Program-made: the position numbers and the translations under genes
Part shown: piece after piece, positions 37,794 to 46,837 of the stretch
How positions within the stretch are numbered: the stretch's first letter is position 1
How the letters are laid out: each line of letters begins with the position of its first letter
DNA from: Sphingomonas dokdonensis
Lineage (GTDB): Bacteria; Pseudomonadota; Alphaproteobacteria; Sphingomonadales; Sphingomonadaceae
NCBI RefSeq assembly: GCF_002197685.1
Contig: NZ_NBBI01000005.1
Span: 1-64,000, forward strand
DNA length: 64,000 nt
Direction: 5' to 3'
The notes under the pieces: generated by a model
What the model saw: the letters and a program-made list of their open reading frames with translations, nothing else
Databases searched by the model: none
Told to the model about the DNA's origin: nothing

Positions 37794-38414
37794 TCAGTCG
37801 CGATGCAACACAGATGATGCTGCGTCGGTTCCCCGCAAAAGGAAGATTGCGTGTTCCGCAAGGAAGTTTGCAGCGGCCGAGCGTGTTTGTTGGTCGCCTG
37901 AAAGAAACCACGCGCCCTCCACCGCGATACCGCGCGATCTCAGGTGCGCGCGGAAATCATCAACCGTCAGATGGTGGATGTTGGGCGTATCATACCAGCG
38001 CTCGGGCAGCAGCCGCGTGACCGGCATCCGCCCGCCCCACAGCAGCGATAGCCGCACGCGCCAGTGCGCGAAATTGGGAAAGCTGACGAACGCGCGCCGC
38101 CCGATCCGCAGCAATTGGCCGAGCACCGCGTCGGGCGCCCGGCAGGTCTGCAGCGTCTGGCTGAGGATCGCGTAATCGAAGCTCGCATCGGGATAACCGG
38201 CCAGATCGATGTCGGCATCGCCCTGGATGACGCTCAGCCCGCGTCCCACCGCCGCCGCCACGTTGCGCGGATCAATCTCCAGCCCGCGCGCGTCCGCCTG
38301 CTTGGCATCGCGCAGCGCCGCCATCAGCGCGCCGTCACCGCAACCCACGTCCAGCACCCGGCTGCCCGCCGCCACGTGGTTCGCGATGATCGCCAGATCC
38401 GCCCGCAAGGTCAT
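37794..38414 (-). CDS. metW: Methionine biosynthesis protein MetW
   Basis: This 206-residue SAM-methyltransferase-like protein has motif [25 protein letters not shown] and [11 protein letters not shown], then the MetW hallmark [22 protein letters not shown] and [11 protein letters not shown]. MetW partners MetX in Proteobacteria and is needed for its full activity. It overlaps the end of metX by four bases and is followed at once by the response regulator gene on the same strand. Confidence 0.95.
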   Translation of the reverse strand: MTLRADLAIIANHVAAGSRVLDVGCGDGALMAALRDAKQADARGLEIDPRNVAAAVGRGLSVIQGDADIDLAGYPDASFDYAILSQTLQTCRAPDAVLGQLLRIGRRAFVSFPNFAHWRVRLSLLWGGRMPVTRLLPERWYDTPNIHHLTVDDFRAHLRSRGIAVEGAWFLSGDQQTRSAAANFLAEHAIFLLRGTDAASSVLHRD

Positions 38415-39529
38415 GATGCGGTTCCCAGGAACCCGGCCACCACCCGGTTCATCTCGGGCGAATCGAGCAAAAATGCGTCATGGCCATAAGGGCTCGACAG
38501 CTCGACAAAGCTCACCGGCGCGCCCGCCGCGTTCAGCGCCTGCACGATGCTGCGCGACTCGCGGGTCGGATACAGCCAATCGGTGTCGAAACTGATCAGC
38601 GCGAACCGCGCGCGCGTCTGGCGAAAGGCACTGGCGAGCAGCCCGCCATGCTCCTCGGCCAAATCGAAATAATCCATCGCACGTGTGATATAGAGGTAGC
38701 TGTTGGCATCGAAGCGATCGACGAACGCGATCCCCTGATAGCGCAGATAGCTCTCCACCTGGAAATCGGCGTCAAAGCCGAACGTCTTGGCGTCTCGAGC
38801 CTGCAACTTCCGCCCGAACTTCTGTGTCAGCCCGGCTTCGGACAGATAGGTGATGTGCGCCGCCATGCGCGCTACGGCGAGGCCCGCTGCTGGCACCTCA
38901 TGCCCGTAATAGTCGCCGCCACGCCAGTGGGGATCGGCCATCACCGCCTGCCGTCCAACCTCGTGAAAGGCGATATTCTGCGCCGAATGGCGCGCCGCCG
39001 ACGCGATCACCACCACTGCTTCCACCCGGTCGGGAAAGGTCGCGGGCCAGCTCAGCGCCTGCATCCCGCCCATTGATCCGCCGATCACTGCCTTCAGCCG
39101 ATCGACCCCCAGATGATCGAGCAGCAACGCCTGGGCGCGCACCATGTCGCGGATCGTGATCACCGGAAAGATCATGCCAAACGGCTTGCCGGTCGCCGGA
39201 TCCATCGTCGCCGGGCCGGACGATCCCATGCAGCTGCCGATCACATTGGCGCACACCACAAAGAAATGGTCGGTATCCACCGGCCGCCCCGGCCCTACCA
39301 TCTGCGTCCACCAGCCCGGCTTGCCGGTGCGCGGATTGGCGCCCGCGACATGCTGATCCATCGTCAGCGCGTGGCAGATCAGAACGGCATTGCCGCGATC
39401 GGGCGCAAGCGTGCCATAGGTTTCATAGGCGATCTCGACCGGCGCAAGCCGCCCCCCGCCGTCTAGCGGCAGCGGGCCGGGCAGGGTCACGTGGCGCTGG
39501 AGACCGAAACGCTGGTCGTCGGCGGACAT
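38411..39529 (-). CDS. metX: Homoserine O-acyltransferase MetX
   Basis: This 372-residue alpha/beta-hydrolase enzyme activates homoserine for methionine synthesis. Key parts are [16 protein letters not shown], the nucleophile elbow GGSMGGMQ, the lid region, [11 protein letters not shown] with the catalytic Asp, and [10 protein letters not shown] with the catalytic His. Length and motifs are standard for MetX; acetyl versus succinyl specificity was not resolved. It forms an operon with metW. The 100-base gap to the divergent hisC shows no riboswitch that I can recognise. Confidence 0.95.
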   Translation of the reverse strand: MSADDQRFGLQRHVTLPGPLPLDGGGRLAPVEIAYETYGTLAPDRGNAVLICHALTMDQHVAGANPRTGKPGWWTQMVGPGRPVDTDHFFVVCANVIGSCMGSSGPATMDPATGKPFGMIFPVITIRDMVRAQALLLDHLGVDRLKAVIGGSMGGMQALSWPATFPDRVEAVVVIASAARHSAQNIAFHEVGRQAVMADPHWRGGDYYGHEVPAAGLAVARMAAHITYLSEAGLTQKFGRKLQARDAKTFGFDADFQVESYLRYQGIAFVDRFDANSYLYITRAMDYFDLAEEHGGLLASAFRQTRARFALISFDTDWLYPTRESRSIVQALNAAGAPVSFVELSSPYGHDAFLLDSPEMNRVVAGFLGTAS

Positions 39530-39630
39530 GCGGGCGCGCTAGCATTGTACGTCGGACGGGGAAAGCGCCGCGGGGCCGAGCGGCGCTGCGCCGTTGCCAT
39601 CCCCCACCCCCGCCCGCTATGCGCCGCGCC

Positions 39631-40728
39631 ATGACTGGACCTGTTCCCAAACCCTGGATCATGCAGATCGCCCCCTATGTGCCCGGGCGATCGACGACCG
39701 ATGACGGCCGCAAGGTCGCCAAGCTGTCCTCCAACGAAAACCCGCTCGGCACGAGCCCCAAGGCGCGCGAAGCATTCGCCGGCGCCGCGACCAGCCTGGA
39801 GCGCTACCCGGATGCCAGTGCGAACGAGCTTCGCGATGCGCTCGCCGCCAAGCACGGCCTCGATCCCGCGCGCATCATCTACGGCAACGGCTCGGACGAG
39901 GTGCTGCACCTCGCCGCTGGCGCCTTTGCCGGTCCGGGCGACGAAGCGATATACGTGAATTACGGCTTCGCGGTGTACCCGATCGCCATCCGCCGCGTCG
40001 GCGCCACTCCGGTGATCGCCCCTGACAAGGATTATGCCACCGACGTCGACGCAATCCTCGCCGCCGTTACCGATCGCACGCGCATCGTCTTCGTCGCCAA
40101 TCCCAACAACCCCACCGGCACCTATGCGCCGCGTGAGCAGATCGAGCGGCTGCACGCCGGCCTGCGCGACGACATCCTGCTCGTGCTCGATCATGCTTAT
40201 GCCGAATATATCGACGGCGGCGATGATGATGGCGGCATGGCGCTCGCGGCCAGGGCGTCGAACGTCCTCGTCACGCGCACCTTCTCGAAAATGTACGGCC
40301 TCGCTGCGGAGCGGATCGGCTGGGGCTATGGCGCGCCCGCGATCATCGAGGCGATGCACCGCATCCGCCTGCCTTTCTCGATCACCATCGCCGGCACGGC
40401 GGCGGCGGTTGCGGCGCTCGGCGATACCGAGTTCGTCGCCCACACTGCCGCGCACAATGCCAAATGGCGCGCGTGGTTCGGGGACGAGATTGCCAAACTC
40501 GGCAATGCGGGCCTGCGCGCGATTCCGAGCCAGGCCAACTTCGTGCTCGTGGTATTCGAAGGTGATCTGACCGCCGAGGCCGCGTATAAGGGGCTGATGG
40601 ATGCCGGCTATATCGTCCGCTGGCTGCCCGGCCAGGGCCTGCCCCATGGCCTGCGCATCACCATCGGCACCGAGGATGAGACAAAGGGCGTGATCGCGGC
40701 ACTCAGGCAATTGACGGGCGCTCACTGA
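39631..40728 (+). CDS. hisC: Histidinol-phosphate aminotransferase
   Basis: This protein has 365 residues from ATG 39631 (ATG 39619 possible). It is a PLP enzyme of fold type [16 protein letters not shown] at the start, [14 protein letters not shown] for cofactor binding, [19 protein letters not shown] and the Schiff-base Lys in [17 protein letters not shown], then RIRLPFS. It converts imidazole-acetol phosphate to histidinol phosphate. Being beside tyrA, it may also serve as an aromatic aminotransferase, as often proposed for the hisC-tyrA pair in Alphaproteobacteria. Confidence 0.95.
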   Translation: MTGPVPKPWIMQIAPYVPGRSTTDDGRKVAKLSSNENPLGTSPKAREAFAGAATSLERYPDASANELRDALAAKHGLDPARIIYGNGSDEVLHLAAGAFAGPGDEAIYVNYGFAVYPIAIRRVGATPVIAPDKDYATDVDAILAAVTDRTRIVFVANPNNPTGTYAPREQIERLHAGLRDDILLVLDHAYAEYIDGGDDDGGMALAARASNVLVTRTFSKMYGLAAERIGWGYGAPAIIEAMHRIRLPFSITIAGTAAAVAALGDTEFVAHTAAHNAKWRAWFGDEIAKLGNAGLRAIPSQANFVLVVFEGDLTAEAAYKGLMDAGYIVRWLPGQGLPHGLRITIGTEDETKGVIAALRQLTGAH

Positions 40729-40752
40729 GCGCTCGACGCAACATCAATTAAC

Positions 40753-40846
40753 GTCACTCCGGCCTTGTGCCAGGGTCCAGGGATCCGCACACTCCTCGGC
40801 CTTGAGGTCCGCGGCCAAGTGGATGTCGGGACCAGCCCGGCATGAC
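40753..40846. repeat. Dispersed inverted repeat between hisC and tyrA
   Basis: The block begins GTCACTCCGGCCTTGTGCC and ends with the near-complement of GTCATGCCGGGCTGGTCCC, enclosing GGTCCAGGGATCC. The arms match at GTCA and CCGG. It looks like the GTCATGCCGG-type intergenic palindromes of sphingomonads. It contains the first possible tyrA ATG (40842), which argues against that start. Confidence 0.45.
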
Positions 40847-40871
40847 GATGACACGGAAACGGAGATCGCAA

Positions 40872-41780
40872 GTGCTGCCCTTTTCTCGCGTCTCCATCAT
40901 CGGCCTCGGCCTGATCGGCTCCTCCGTCGCGCGTGCGGTTCGGCAGCAAATGCCGACCGTCCGCCTCACCGGCCATGATGCCGACGCCGATGTCCGCGTC
41001 CGCGCCGACGCGCTCGGCATCGTCGATGACGTCACCGATACGCTCGGCGCGGCGGTGACCGACGCGGAGCTGGTGATCCTGTGCGTTCCCGTGGGCGCAA
41101 TGGGCGCGGTTGCAGCCGAGATGGCCGCCGATCTGCCGATCGAGGCGGTGGTCAGTGATGTCGGCAGCTGCAAGGCGGAGGTCATTCGCGCGCTCACCGC
41201 CGCGCTGCCCGGCGCCACGATCGTCCCCGCGCACCCCGTCGCCGGCACCGAACAGAGCGGCCCCGAGGCGGGTTTCGCCAGCCTCTTCAACCGCCGCTGG
41301 TGCATCGTCACCCCGTTGCCCGACGGCGATCCCGTCGCCACGGAGCGGGTCGCCGAATTCTGGCGTCGGCTTGGCAGCATGGTGGAGATCATGGCGCCTG
41401 ATCACCATGATCGCGTGTTGGCGGTGACCAGCCACCTGCCGCACCTCATCGCCTATACGATCGTCGGCACTGCTAACGATCTGGCGGAGGTCACCCAGTC
41501 CGAAGTGATCAAATTCTCCGCCGGTGGCTTCCGCGACTTCACCCGCATCGCGGCATCAGACCCGACGATGTGGCGCGATGTCTTCCTCGCCAACAAGGAA
41601 GCGGTGCTGGAGATGCTGCAACGTTTCAGCGAGGATCTGTCGCACCTTCAGCGCGCGATCCGCTGGGACGATGGCGACACGCTCCACGACCTGTTCTCGC
41701 GCACCCGCACGATCCGCCGATCGATCGTCGATCAGGGCCAGGATGACGCCGCGGCGGATTTCGGCCGCAAGCACGATTGA
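40872..41780 (+). CDS. tyrA: Prephenate/arogenate dehydrogenase (cyclohexadienyl dehydrogenase)
   Basis: This protein has 302 residues from GTG 40872. GGAG lies seven bases upstream, and the frame's earlier ATG at 40842 falls in a repeat. The Rossmann motif GLGLIGSSVARAV is at about 11-23, followed by CVPVGAM, VSDVGSCKAEV and HPVAGTEQSGPEAGFASLF, the TyrA signature with the catalytic His. VTSHLPHLIAY gives the distal part. It makes 4-hydroxyphenylpyruvate or tyrosine. No ACT domain, so feedback control by tyrosine would act at the active site. Directly downstream of hisC. Confidence 0.93.
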   Translation: MLPFSRVSIIGLGLIGSSVARAVRQQMPTVRLTGHDADADVRVRADALGIVDDVTDTLGAAVTDAELVILCVPVGAMGAVAAEMAADLPIEAVVSDVGSCKAEVIRALTAALPGATIVPAHPVAGTEQSGPEAGFASLFNRRWCIVTPLPDGDPVATERVAEFWRRLGSMVEIMAPDHHDRVLAVTSHLPHLIAYTIVGTANDLAEVTQSEVIKFSAGGFRDFTRIAASDPTMWRDVFLANKEAVLEMLQRFSEDLSHLQRAIRWDDGDTLHDLFSRTRTIRRSIVDQGQDDAAADFGRKHD

Positions 41781-41799
41781 TCGTGAAGGATGGCACGGA

Positions 41800-42513
41800 T
41801 CAGCCCGCCGCCTGCCCCACACGCCCCTCCAACTCCAGCGCGTTGATCGCCTCCCACACGCGCTGCTCCGCTTCGCGCCGCGGCAGTCCCGCCGGGATCA
41901 CCTCGCCGATCCGGAAGGTGACGACGCCGGGCCGCTTGGGCCCTTTCTTGGGCAGAAAGCGCCCGCTATCCACCGCGATCGGCACCACCGGCAGCCCCAC
42001 CGCCTTGTAAAGCCCGGCAAAGCCCGATCGCAGCGGCGGCGTCTCGCCCGGCGGCACGCGCGTTCCCTCGGGATAGACGACCACCGACCGGCCCTGTTCG
42101 CGCAATGCCGCGCCCTCACTCATCAGCTGGCGCAGCGCCTTGGCCGATGCCTCGCGATCAACCGCCATCGATCCGTACAGCCGCGTCGCCCAGCCCCACA
42201 TGGGGATACGGGCCAGCTCCTTTTTCAGCACCATCGCCGGGCCGCCTAGGATCAGCTGCAATTCGGTCGTCTCGTACATCGCCTGGTGCTTGGATACGAA
42301 CAGATACTGGCCTTCGGGCAAGTGCCCCTCGATGCGCGTGGTGATGCCCAGGATGTGCTTCGCCGCCCAGCGTTGCAGCCGCGCCCAGCGGTGCGCATGG
42401 TGGATCAAGACGCGTTGGCCGAACGGCGCCACCAGCGCCACGCCCAGCACGATGAACACCGACCCGGTATAAAAGACGATCTGATAGATGATCGTGCGCA
42501 CCCAGTTCATCAT
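41800..42513 (-). CDS. 1-acyl-sn-glycerol-3-phosphate acyltransferase-like protein
   Basis: This 237-residue PlsC-type enzyme has an N-terminal membrane helix (IIYQIVFYTGSVFIVLGVALV). The catalytic His box reads KHQAMYE, an HX4E variant instead of HX4D. The acceptor motif is VVYPEGTR. It would acylate lysophosphatidic acid at the inner membrane. ATG 42513 overlaps the stop of the YdcF-like gene (TGATG), making it the fourth gene of ftsE-ftsX-ydcF-plsC. The Glu in place of Asp is seen in other alphaproteobacterial members and is probably functional. Confidence 0.87.
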   Translation of the reverse strand: MMNWVRTIIYQIVFYTGSVFIVLGVALVAPFGQRVLIHHAHRWARLQRWAAKHILGITTRIEGHLPEGQYLFVSKHQAMYETTELQLILGGPAMVLKKELARIPMWGWATRLYGSMAVDREASAKALRQLMSEGAALREQGRSVVVYPEGTRVPPGETPPLRSGFAGLYKAVGLPVVPIAVDSGRFLPKKGPKRPGVVTFRIGEVIPAGLPRREAEQRVWEAINALELEGRVGQAAG

Positions 42514-43046
42514 CAGTCCAGTCCGACCCACAAAGCGATCCACCGCAGGATCAGCTTGTTGTATTCATTAACCAGCCGGCCGAGCCGCTGATCGCCCGGC
42601 ACGCCGTCGCGCTTGATCGTGATGGTCGCCGGCAGCTCCGCCCCCAGCTCCATCCGCGCCCGCGCCATATGCCAGTCGGAGGTAACGAGCCGCACCGATC
42701 GGTAGCCATGGTCGGCCATCCAGCGCGCCGTCTCCTCGGCATTGGAGCGGGTATCCACCGCCTCACGCCCGAGGTCGACGCAGCATTCGATCGCCGCCGC
42801 ATGCCCGTTCGCGTCCGCCAGATCGCTCTTGCGCAGCCCCGTCGCGACGCCGGTTACCAGCATCCGCTTCGCGCGTCCCTGCTCGATCAGCCTCAGCCCG
42901 CGCGGAATGCGCCCCGGCCCGCCGGTCGGCACCACGATGGCATCGGTGGTCAGCTGCGGATCGGCCGGCTGCGCCAGCGTCATCATGAACGCCGCAAAGC
43001 CGAGGCTCCAGGCCACCAGCAGCAGCCCAAGAAGGCGCGAAATCAC
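42513..43046 (-). CDS. YdcF/ElyC family protein (DUF218)
   Basis: This 177-residue protein has an N-terminal membrane anchor (LLGLLLVAWSLGFAAFMMTL). The DUF218 domain has AIVVPTGGPGRIPRGLRLIEQG, MLVTGVA, NAEETARWM and RLVTSDWHMARARMEL. Members such as ElyC and SanA affect envelope and peptidoglycan precursor metabolism; the reaction is not settled. It starts within the end of ftsX (four-base overlap) and its stop overlaps plsC. Confidence 0.88.
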   Translation of the reverse strand: MISRLLGLLLVAWSLGFAAFMMTLAQPADPQLTTDAIVVPTGGPGRIPRGLRLIEQGRAKRMLVTGVATGLRKSDLADANGHAAAIECCVDLGREAVDTRSNAEETARWMADHGYRSVRLVTSDWHMARARMELGAELPATITIKRDGVPGDQRLGRLVNEYNKLILRWIALWVGLD

Positions 43047-43939
43047 AGCACCGTCTCCAGCGCCCGCGTGATGGTGAAGCGCGCGGCCAGCGCCGCCAGC
43101 AGCACGAATGCGATCGGCAACATCGCCAGCGCCGCCCAGCCCGACGGCCCCAGGCTCGCCTGCCCCAGCAGCTGTGAGCCAAGCTCGGCCGCCTGCGCAT
43201 TGACCAGCAGCAACATGCCGATTGCCGCCAGGCTGCCGATCGCCGCGCCGATCGCCGCATCGCGCGCGATGCGCCGCTGGAACAGGCGCGCCACTTGAAC
43301 GTCGGTCGAGCCGAGCATGTGCATGACTTCGATCGTGTGGCGATGCGCATCAAGCCCGGCGCGCGCCGCCAGCACCACCACCGCCGCCGTCGCCGCGGCG
43401 AGCAGCAGCACCAGCACCGCCGCGATCAGCACCACCAGATCGAGGAAGTCGGCAACCGGCGCCATCCACGCCTCCTGCGCATCCACCCGCGCGTCGGGCG
43501 CCACCTGCCTGAGTGCGCTGCGCACCCGCGCCAGTGCAGCTGGGCTTTCCGTCGCGAGATCAAGGTCGATCATTGCAGGCACCGGCAGATCGGGATCTGC
43601 GCCGTCCGTGCCCATCCACGGTTTCAGCAGCGCGGCCAGCTCCTCCCGATCGACTGCCTGCACGGCGCGAACCTCCGGCAAGCCACGCAGCATCGCCAGT
43701 GCCTCGGTCGCCTGCGCCGCCTGCCGGGCCGGATCGGTCGCGACGATCTGCACTGTGGCACGCCCGGTCAACTCGCCCTCCAGCGCACTCGCCGCATTGC
43801 GCGTCGCCAGCCCCAGCGCCGCGCCCAGCACCGTCAGGAACAGCATGATGGCGATGATCCACACCATCGCGCGCACGCCGCGCGCCTCGTCCAGCACGCG
43901 CCTCGTACGCTCGGCTTTCGGGCTTGCGGCGCGGCTCAT
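43043..43939 (-). CDS. ftsX: Cell division protein FtsX
   Basis: This 298-residue integral membrane protein has a basic cytoplasmic N-terminus and a first helix (VWIIAIMLFLTVLGAALGLA). A periplasmic domain of about 110 residues (TVQIVATDPARQAAQATEAL, MIDLDLATESPAAL) follows, then three C-terminal helices with the VMHMLGSTDVQVARLFQRR cytoplasmic loop. FtsEX couples ATP hydrolysis to activation of septal murein hydrolases. It overlaps ftsE by four bases. Confidence 0.92.
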   Translation of the reverse strand: MSRAASPKAERTRRVLDEARGVRAMVWIIAIMLFLTVLGAALGLATRNAASALEGELTGRATVQIVATDPARQAAQATEALAMLRGLPEVRAVQAVDREELAALLKPWMGTDGADPDLPVPAMIDLDLATESPAALARVRSALRQVAPDARVDAQEAWMAPVADFLDLVVLIAAVLVLLLAAATAAVVVLAARAGLDAHRHTIEVMHMLGSTDVQVARLFQRRIARDAAIGAAIGSLAAIGMLLLVNAQAAELGSQLLGQASLGPSGWAALAMLPIAFVLLAALAARFTITRALETVL

Positions 43940-44643
43940 GCGGGCTCGCGCGCGGGCGGATGGCGCAAGGTGCCGGTGGGATCCTGCAACTTACCCTTCA
44001 CCAGCCGCATCATCTGCGCGCCCGGCACTTGCTGCATCAGGTGGATGTCGTGCGTCGCCACCACCACCGTGGTGCCCAGCCGGTTGAGCGAATCGAACAG
44101 CAGCAGCAATCGCTCGGCCATCTCCGGATCGACGTTGCCGGTCGGCTCGTCCGCCACCAGCATTTCCGGCCGGGCGATCACGGCCCGCGCGATCGCGACG
44201 CGCTGCTGCTCCCCACCCGACAGCGTTTCGGGCTTTGCATCAGCCTGTTCGGCCAGCCCTACCCAGGCAAGCATTTCGCTCACGGGCTCGGCGATCTCGG
44301 CCTCCGGCATCCCTGCAATGCGGAGCGGCAGCGCCACGTTGTCCGCTGCCGACAAATGCGGAACGAGCCGGAAATCCTGAAAGACGACGCCGATCCGCCG
44401 GCGAAAGCCGGGCAAACGACTGCGCGGCATCGTCACCGCATCCTCGCCGAACAGGCGGATGATCCCCCGGCTCGGTCGCTGATTGAGATACAGGAGGCGC
44501 AGCAGCGACGTTTTGCCCGCGCCGCTCGCCCCGGTGAGAAAATAAAAGGAGCCCGGCGCCAATGCGAAACTGATGTCGGACAGCGTCTCCGGCCCGTTGC
44601 CGTAGCGCAGCCCCACATTCTCGAACTGCACGATATTCGCCAT
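43936..44643 (-). CDS. ftsE: Cell division ATP-binding protein FtsE
   Basis: This 235-residue ABC ATPase has Walker A GASGAGKTS, Q-loop VVFQDFRLVPHLSA, signature LSGGEQQR, Walker B MLVADEPTGNVD and the switch His in VVATHD. It is the motor partner of FtsX in septal peptidoglycan splitting and the first gene of a four-gene minus-strand operon. It is divergent from the zinc-ribbon membrane protein gene across 154 bases. Confidence 0.95.
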   Translation of the reverse strand: MANIVQFENVGLRYGNGPETLSDISFALAPGSFYFLTGASGAGKTSLLRLLYLNQRPSRGIIRLFGEDAVTMPRSRLPGFRRRIGVVFQDFRLVPHLSAADNVALPLRIAGMPEAEIAEPVSEMLAWVGLAEQADAKPETLSGGEQQRVAIARAVIARPEMLVADEPTGNVDPEMAERLLLLFDSLNRLGTTVVVATHDIHLMQQVPGAQMMRLVKGKLQDPTGTLRHPPAREPA

Positions 44644-44797
44644 TTCGGCGCCGTTCGTCCTTTACACACCAATGCCTTGGCGCCGCCATCGCACGATGCG
44701 GCGTAATCCTTCAACCTCCGCTTGCATGAAGCGCAAGGCACGTGTTTAGATTCGCGATGGCTTCAGCCCTCCCGTTCCCCGCCGGTAGCGTCGCGCG

Positions 44798-45589
44798 ATG
44801 ATCCTGCAATGTCCCGAATGCAGCACCCGTTATCTGGTGCCCGACACCGCGATCGGCGCGGAGGGGCGCACGGTGCGCTGCGCCAATTGCCGCCACAGCT
44901 GGCATCAGGAGCCCGATGCGCGCGCCGCAGAGGCGATTGCCGCCGCCCCGCCTGAGACACCGCCGCCGGCAACACCAGAACCCCCCGACGCGGCAGCGCC
45001 GCCGATCGCCCCGGCCGCCGCACCGCCATTGGGCGTCGCCCCACCCATCGTACCGCCGCTCGGCGTGCCAAGCGCAGTTCCGCCTGCCATATCTTCTCAG
45101 GCGGCTGCCCCGACGACTGCCGCGGACAGCACGCCAACGACTGGCCACCGCCGCCCCCGCAGCAATCCGGCGCGCCGCTGGACGCTCGCCGCCGTGCTCG
45201 CTGCGGTGCTGATGCTGGTTGCCGTCGCCGCAATCCTGTGGACCAGCGCACCCGGCCTCGCGACCCAGTTCGGCCTTGCCATCGGCCCCGAGGAAACGCC
45301 GCTACGGCTGATCGACAATCCGATCGAGCGGCGCGAGATCAGCAACGGCAGCGAATTGTTCGCCGTCAGCGGCAAGGTGCTGAACCCGTCCAACGATCGC
45401 CAGCGCGTGCCCGACATCCGCGCCGATCTGCGCGACGCGCAGAATCGCATCGTCTTCACCTGGACGATCATCCCGCAGCAGCGCACGCTGGCGCCGAAAA
45501 GCGCGATCGACTTCAACTCGGCCAAGCTCGACGTGCCCGCCAGCTCCAAGAAGCTGGAGCTGAGTTTCGTCGGCGAGGACGGCGAGTAA
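44798..45589 (+). CDS. Zinc-ribbon membrane protein (MJ0042 type, DUF3426-like)
   Basis: This 263-residue protein begins [20 protein letters not shown] and continues [10 protein letters not shown], two CxxC pairs forming an MJ0042-type zinc ribbon. A Pro/Ala-rich linker at about 45-125 follows, then one membrane helix ([20 protein letters not shown], about 130-150). The C-terminal beta-domain of about 100 residues ([39 protein letters not shown]) resembles the FxLyD/DUF3426 extracytoplasmic domain. The function of the family is unknown. It is often near ftsE in Alphaproteobacteria. Confidence 0.85.
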   Translation: MILQCPECSTRYLVPDTAIGAEGRTVRCANCRHSWHQEPDARAAEAIAAAPPETPPPATPEPPDAAAPPIAPAAAPPLGVAPPIVPPLGVPSAVPPAISSQAAAPTTAADSTPTTGHRRPRSNPARRWTLAAVLAAVLMLVAVAAILWTSAPGLATQFGLAIGPEETPLRLIDNPIERREISNGSELFAVSGKVLNPSNDRQRVPDIRADLRDAQNRIVFTWTIIPQQRTLAPKSAIDFNSAKLDVPASSKKLELSFVGEDGE

Positions 45590-45717
45590 GGCCTTCGCGT
45601 AACCCCGGTCGATGCAATCTTTTCATCGTAATCCGGCAAAGCCCATTGCCAGCCCCGGGAACCCTTGCTAGGGGCGCGCTCCTGCCAACCGCCGGCCCAG
45701 CCCGGCGGACATCACGT

Positions 45718-45804
45718 GCGGTCGTGGCGGAATTGGTAGACGCGCAACGTTGAGGTCGTTGTGTCCGAAAGGACGTGGAAGTTCGAGTCTTCTCGACCGC
45801 ACCA
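45718..45804 (+). tRNA. tRNA-Leu (GAG)
   Basis: An 87-base class II tRNA. Acceptor GCGGTCG/CGACCGC with discriminator A and encoded CCA. The anticodon arm CAACG-TTGAGGT-CGTTG gives GAG. A variable arm (TGTCCGAAAGGACGT) and T-loop GTTCGAGTCT are present. No integrase is nearby. Confidence 0.95.
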
Positions 45805-45869
45805 GTGAATGAACGGCGGGGGCTACCAACGCTCGAAAGAGCGCCCCTCCCGTCCCCTGATGGCTCCTC

Positions 45870-46802
45870 ATGACCCAGCCTTTCCGCACCGCGGCACTTT
45901 ATCAGTTCACCCGCTTCGAGGATCCGGCCGCTCTGCGCGCACCGATCGAGGAATTGTGTCGCACCCACTGCGTTCAGGGCACGCTGCTGCTCGCGCATGA
46001 GGGGCTGAACGGCACGATCGCCGGCCCGCCCGCCGGCATCGAGGCGGTGATCGCGCACCTGCGCACCCTGCCAGGCTGCGCGGCGCTGGAGGTCAAATAC
46101 GCCTGGGCCGCCGGGGAACCCTTCCACCGGCTCAAGATCCGCCTGAAGCGTGAGATCGTGACCATGGGCCAACCCGATCTCGATCCGCTCGCCGACGCCG
46201 GCACCTATGTCGCGCCCGAGGACTGGAACGATCTGATCGCGCGGCCCGATACGTTGCTGATCGACACGCGCAACGATTACGAAGTGGCGATCGGCACCTT
46301 CCCCGGCGCGATCGATCCCGAAACCAAAAGCTTCCGCGACTTCCCCGACTGGTTCCGCGCCAACCGGGATCAGCTGCTCGCGGGCAAGAAAAAGGTGGCG
46401 ATGTTCTGCACCGGCGGCATCCGCTGCGAAAAGTCTACCGCCTTTCTAAAGGCCGAGGGGATCGAGGAGGTCTATCACCTCCATGGCGGTATTCTGAACT
46501 ATCTGGAAAAGACGTCCGCTGCCGACAGCACGTGGCAGGGCGAATGCTTCGTGTTCGACGAGCGCGTCGCCGTCACCCCCGATCTCGCGCCCGGCACCCA
46601 CGTCCTGTGCCGCGCCTGCCGCCGTCCGGTCGGCCCGGAGGCGCGGCAGTCACCCTTGTACGAAGAAGGCGTCAGCTGTCCTGCCTGCCACGCCGATCTC
46701 GATGCAGACAAGCGCGCCCGCCTTGCCGAACGCCACCGTCAGGAAGCGCTCGCCCGCAAGCGCGGCACCCGCCACGTCGGCGCGAAGATGGACAAGGACT
46801 GA
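45870..46802 (+). CDS. trhO: tRNA uridine(34) hydroxylase TrhO (rhodanese-related)
   Basis: This 310-residue protein has an N-terminal domain YQFTRFEDPAALRAPIEEL with LLAHEGLNGTIAG, then a rhodanese domain with LLIDTRNDYEVAIGTFPGAI and the active-site loop MFCTGGIRCEKST. TrhO hydroxylates U34 of some tRNAs with O2, giving ho5U. The C-terminus has two CxxC pairs (VLCRACRRPV, VSCPACHADL), a zinc ribbon typical of this family. It follows tRNA-Leu by 65 bases. Confidence 0.93.
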   Translation: MTQPFRTAALYQFTRFEDPAALRAPIEELCRTHCVQGTLLLAHEGLNGTIAGPPAGIEAVIAHLRTLPGCAALEVKYAWAAGEPFHRLKIRLKREIVTMGQPDLDPLADAGTYVAPEDWNDLIARPDTLLIDTRNDYEVAIGTFPGAIDPETKSFRDFPDWFRANRDQLLAGKKKVAMFCTGGIRCEKSTAFLKAEGIEEVYHLHGGILNYLEKTSAADSTWQGECFVFDERVAVTPDLAPGTHVLCRACRRPVGPEARQSPLYEEGVSCPACHADLDADKRARLAERHRQEALARKRGTRHVGAKMDKD

Positions 46803-46837
46803 CGCAGCACTCTCGCCGCGTCAGCCATCACCGGGCC

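Noticed and set aside
39530..39630. SAM riboswitch ahead of metX
   Set aside because: The 100-base gap shows no SAM-II or SAM/SAH-like conserved core on the metX strand.
40842..40871. ATG start for tyrA at 40842
   Set aside because: It lies in an intergenic repeat; GTG 40872 has GGAG at proper spacing and begins just before the Rossmann strand.
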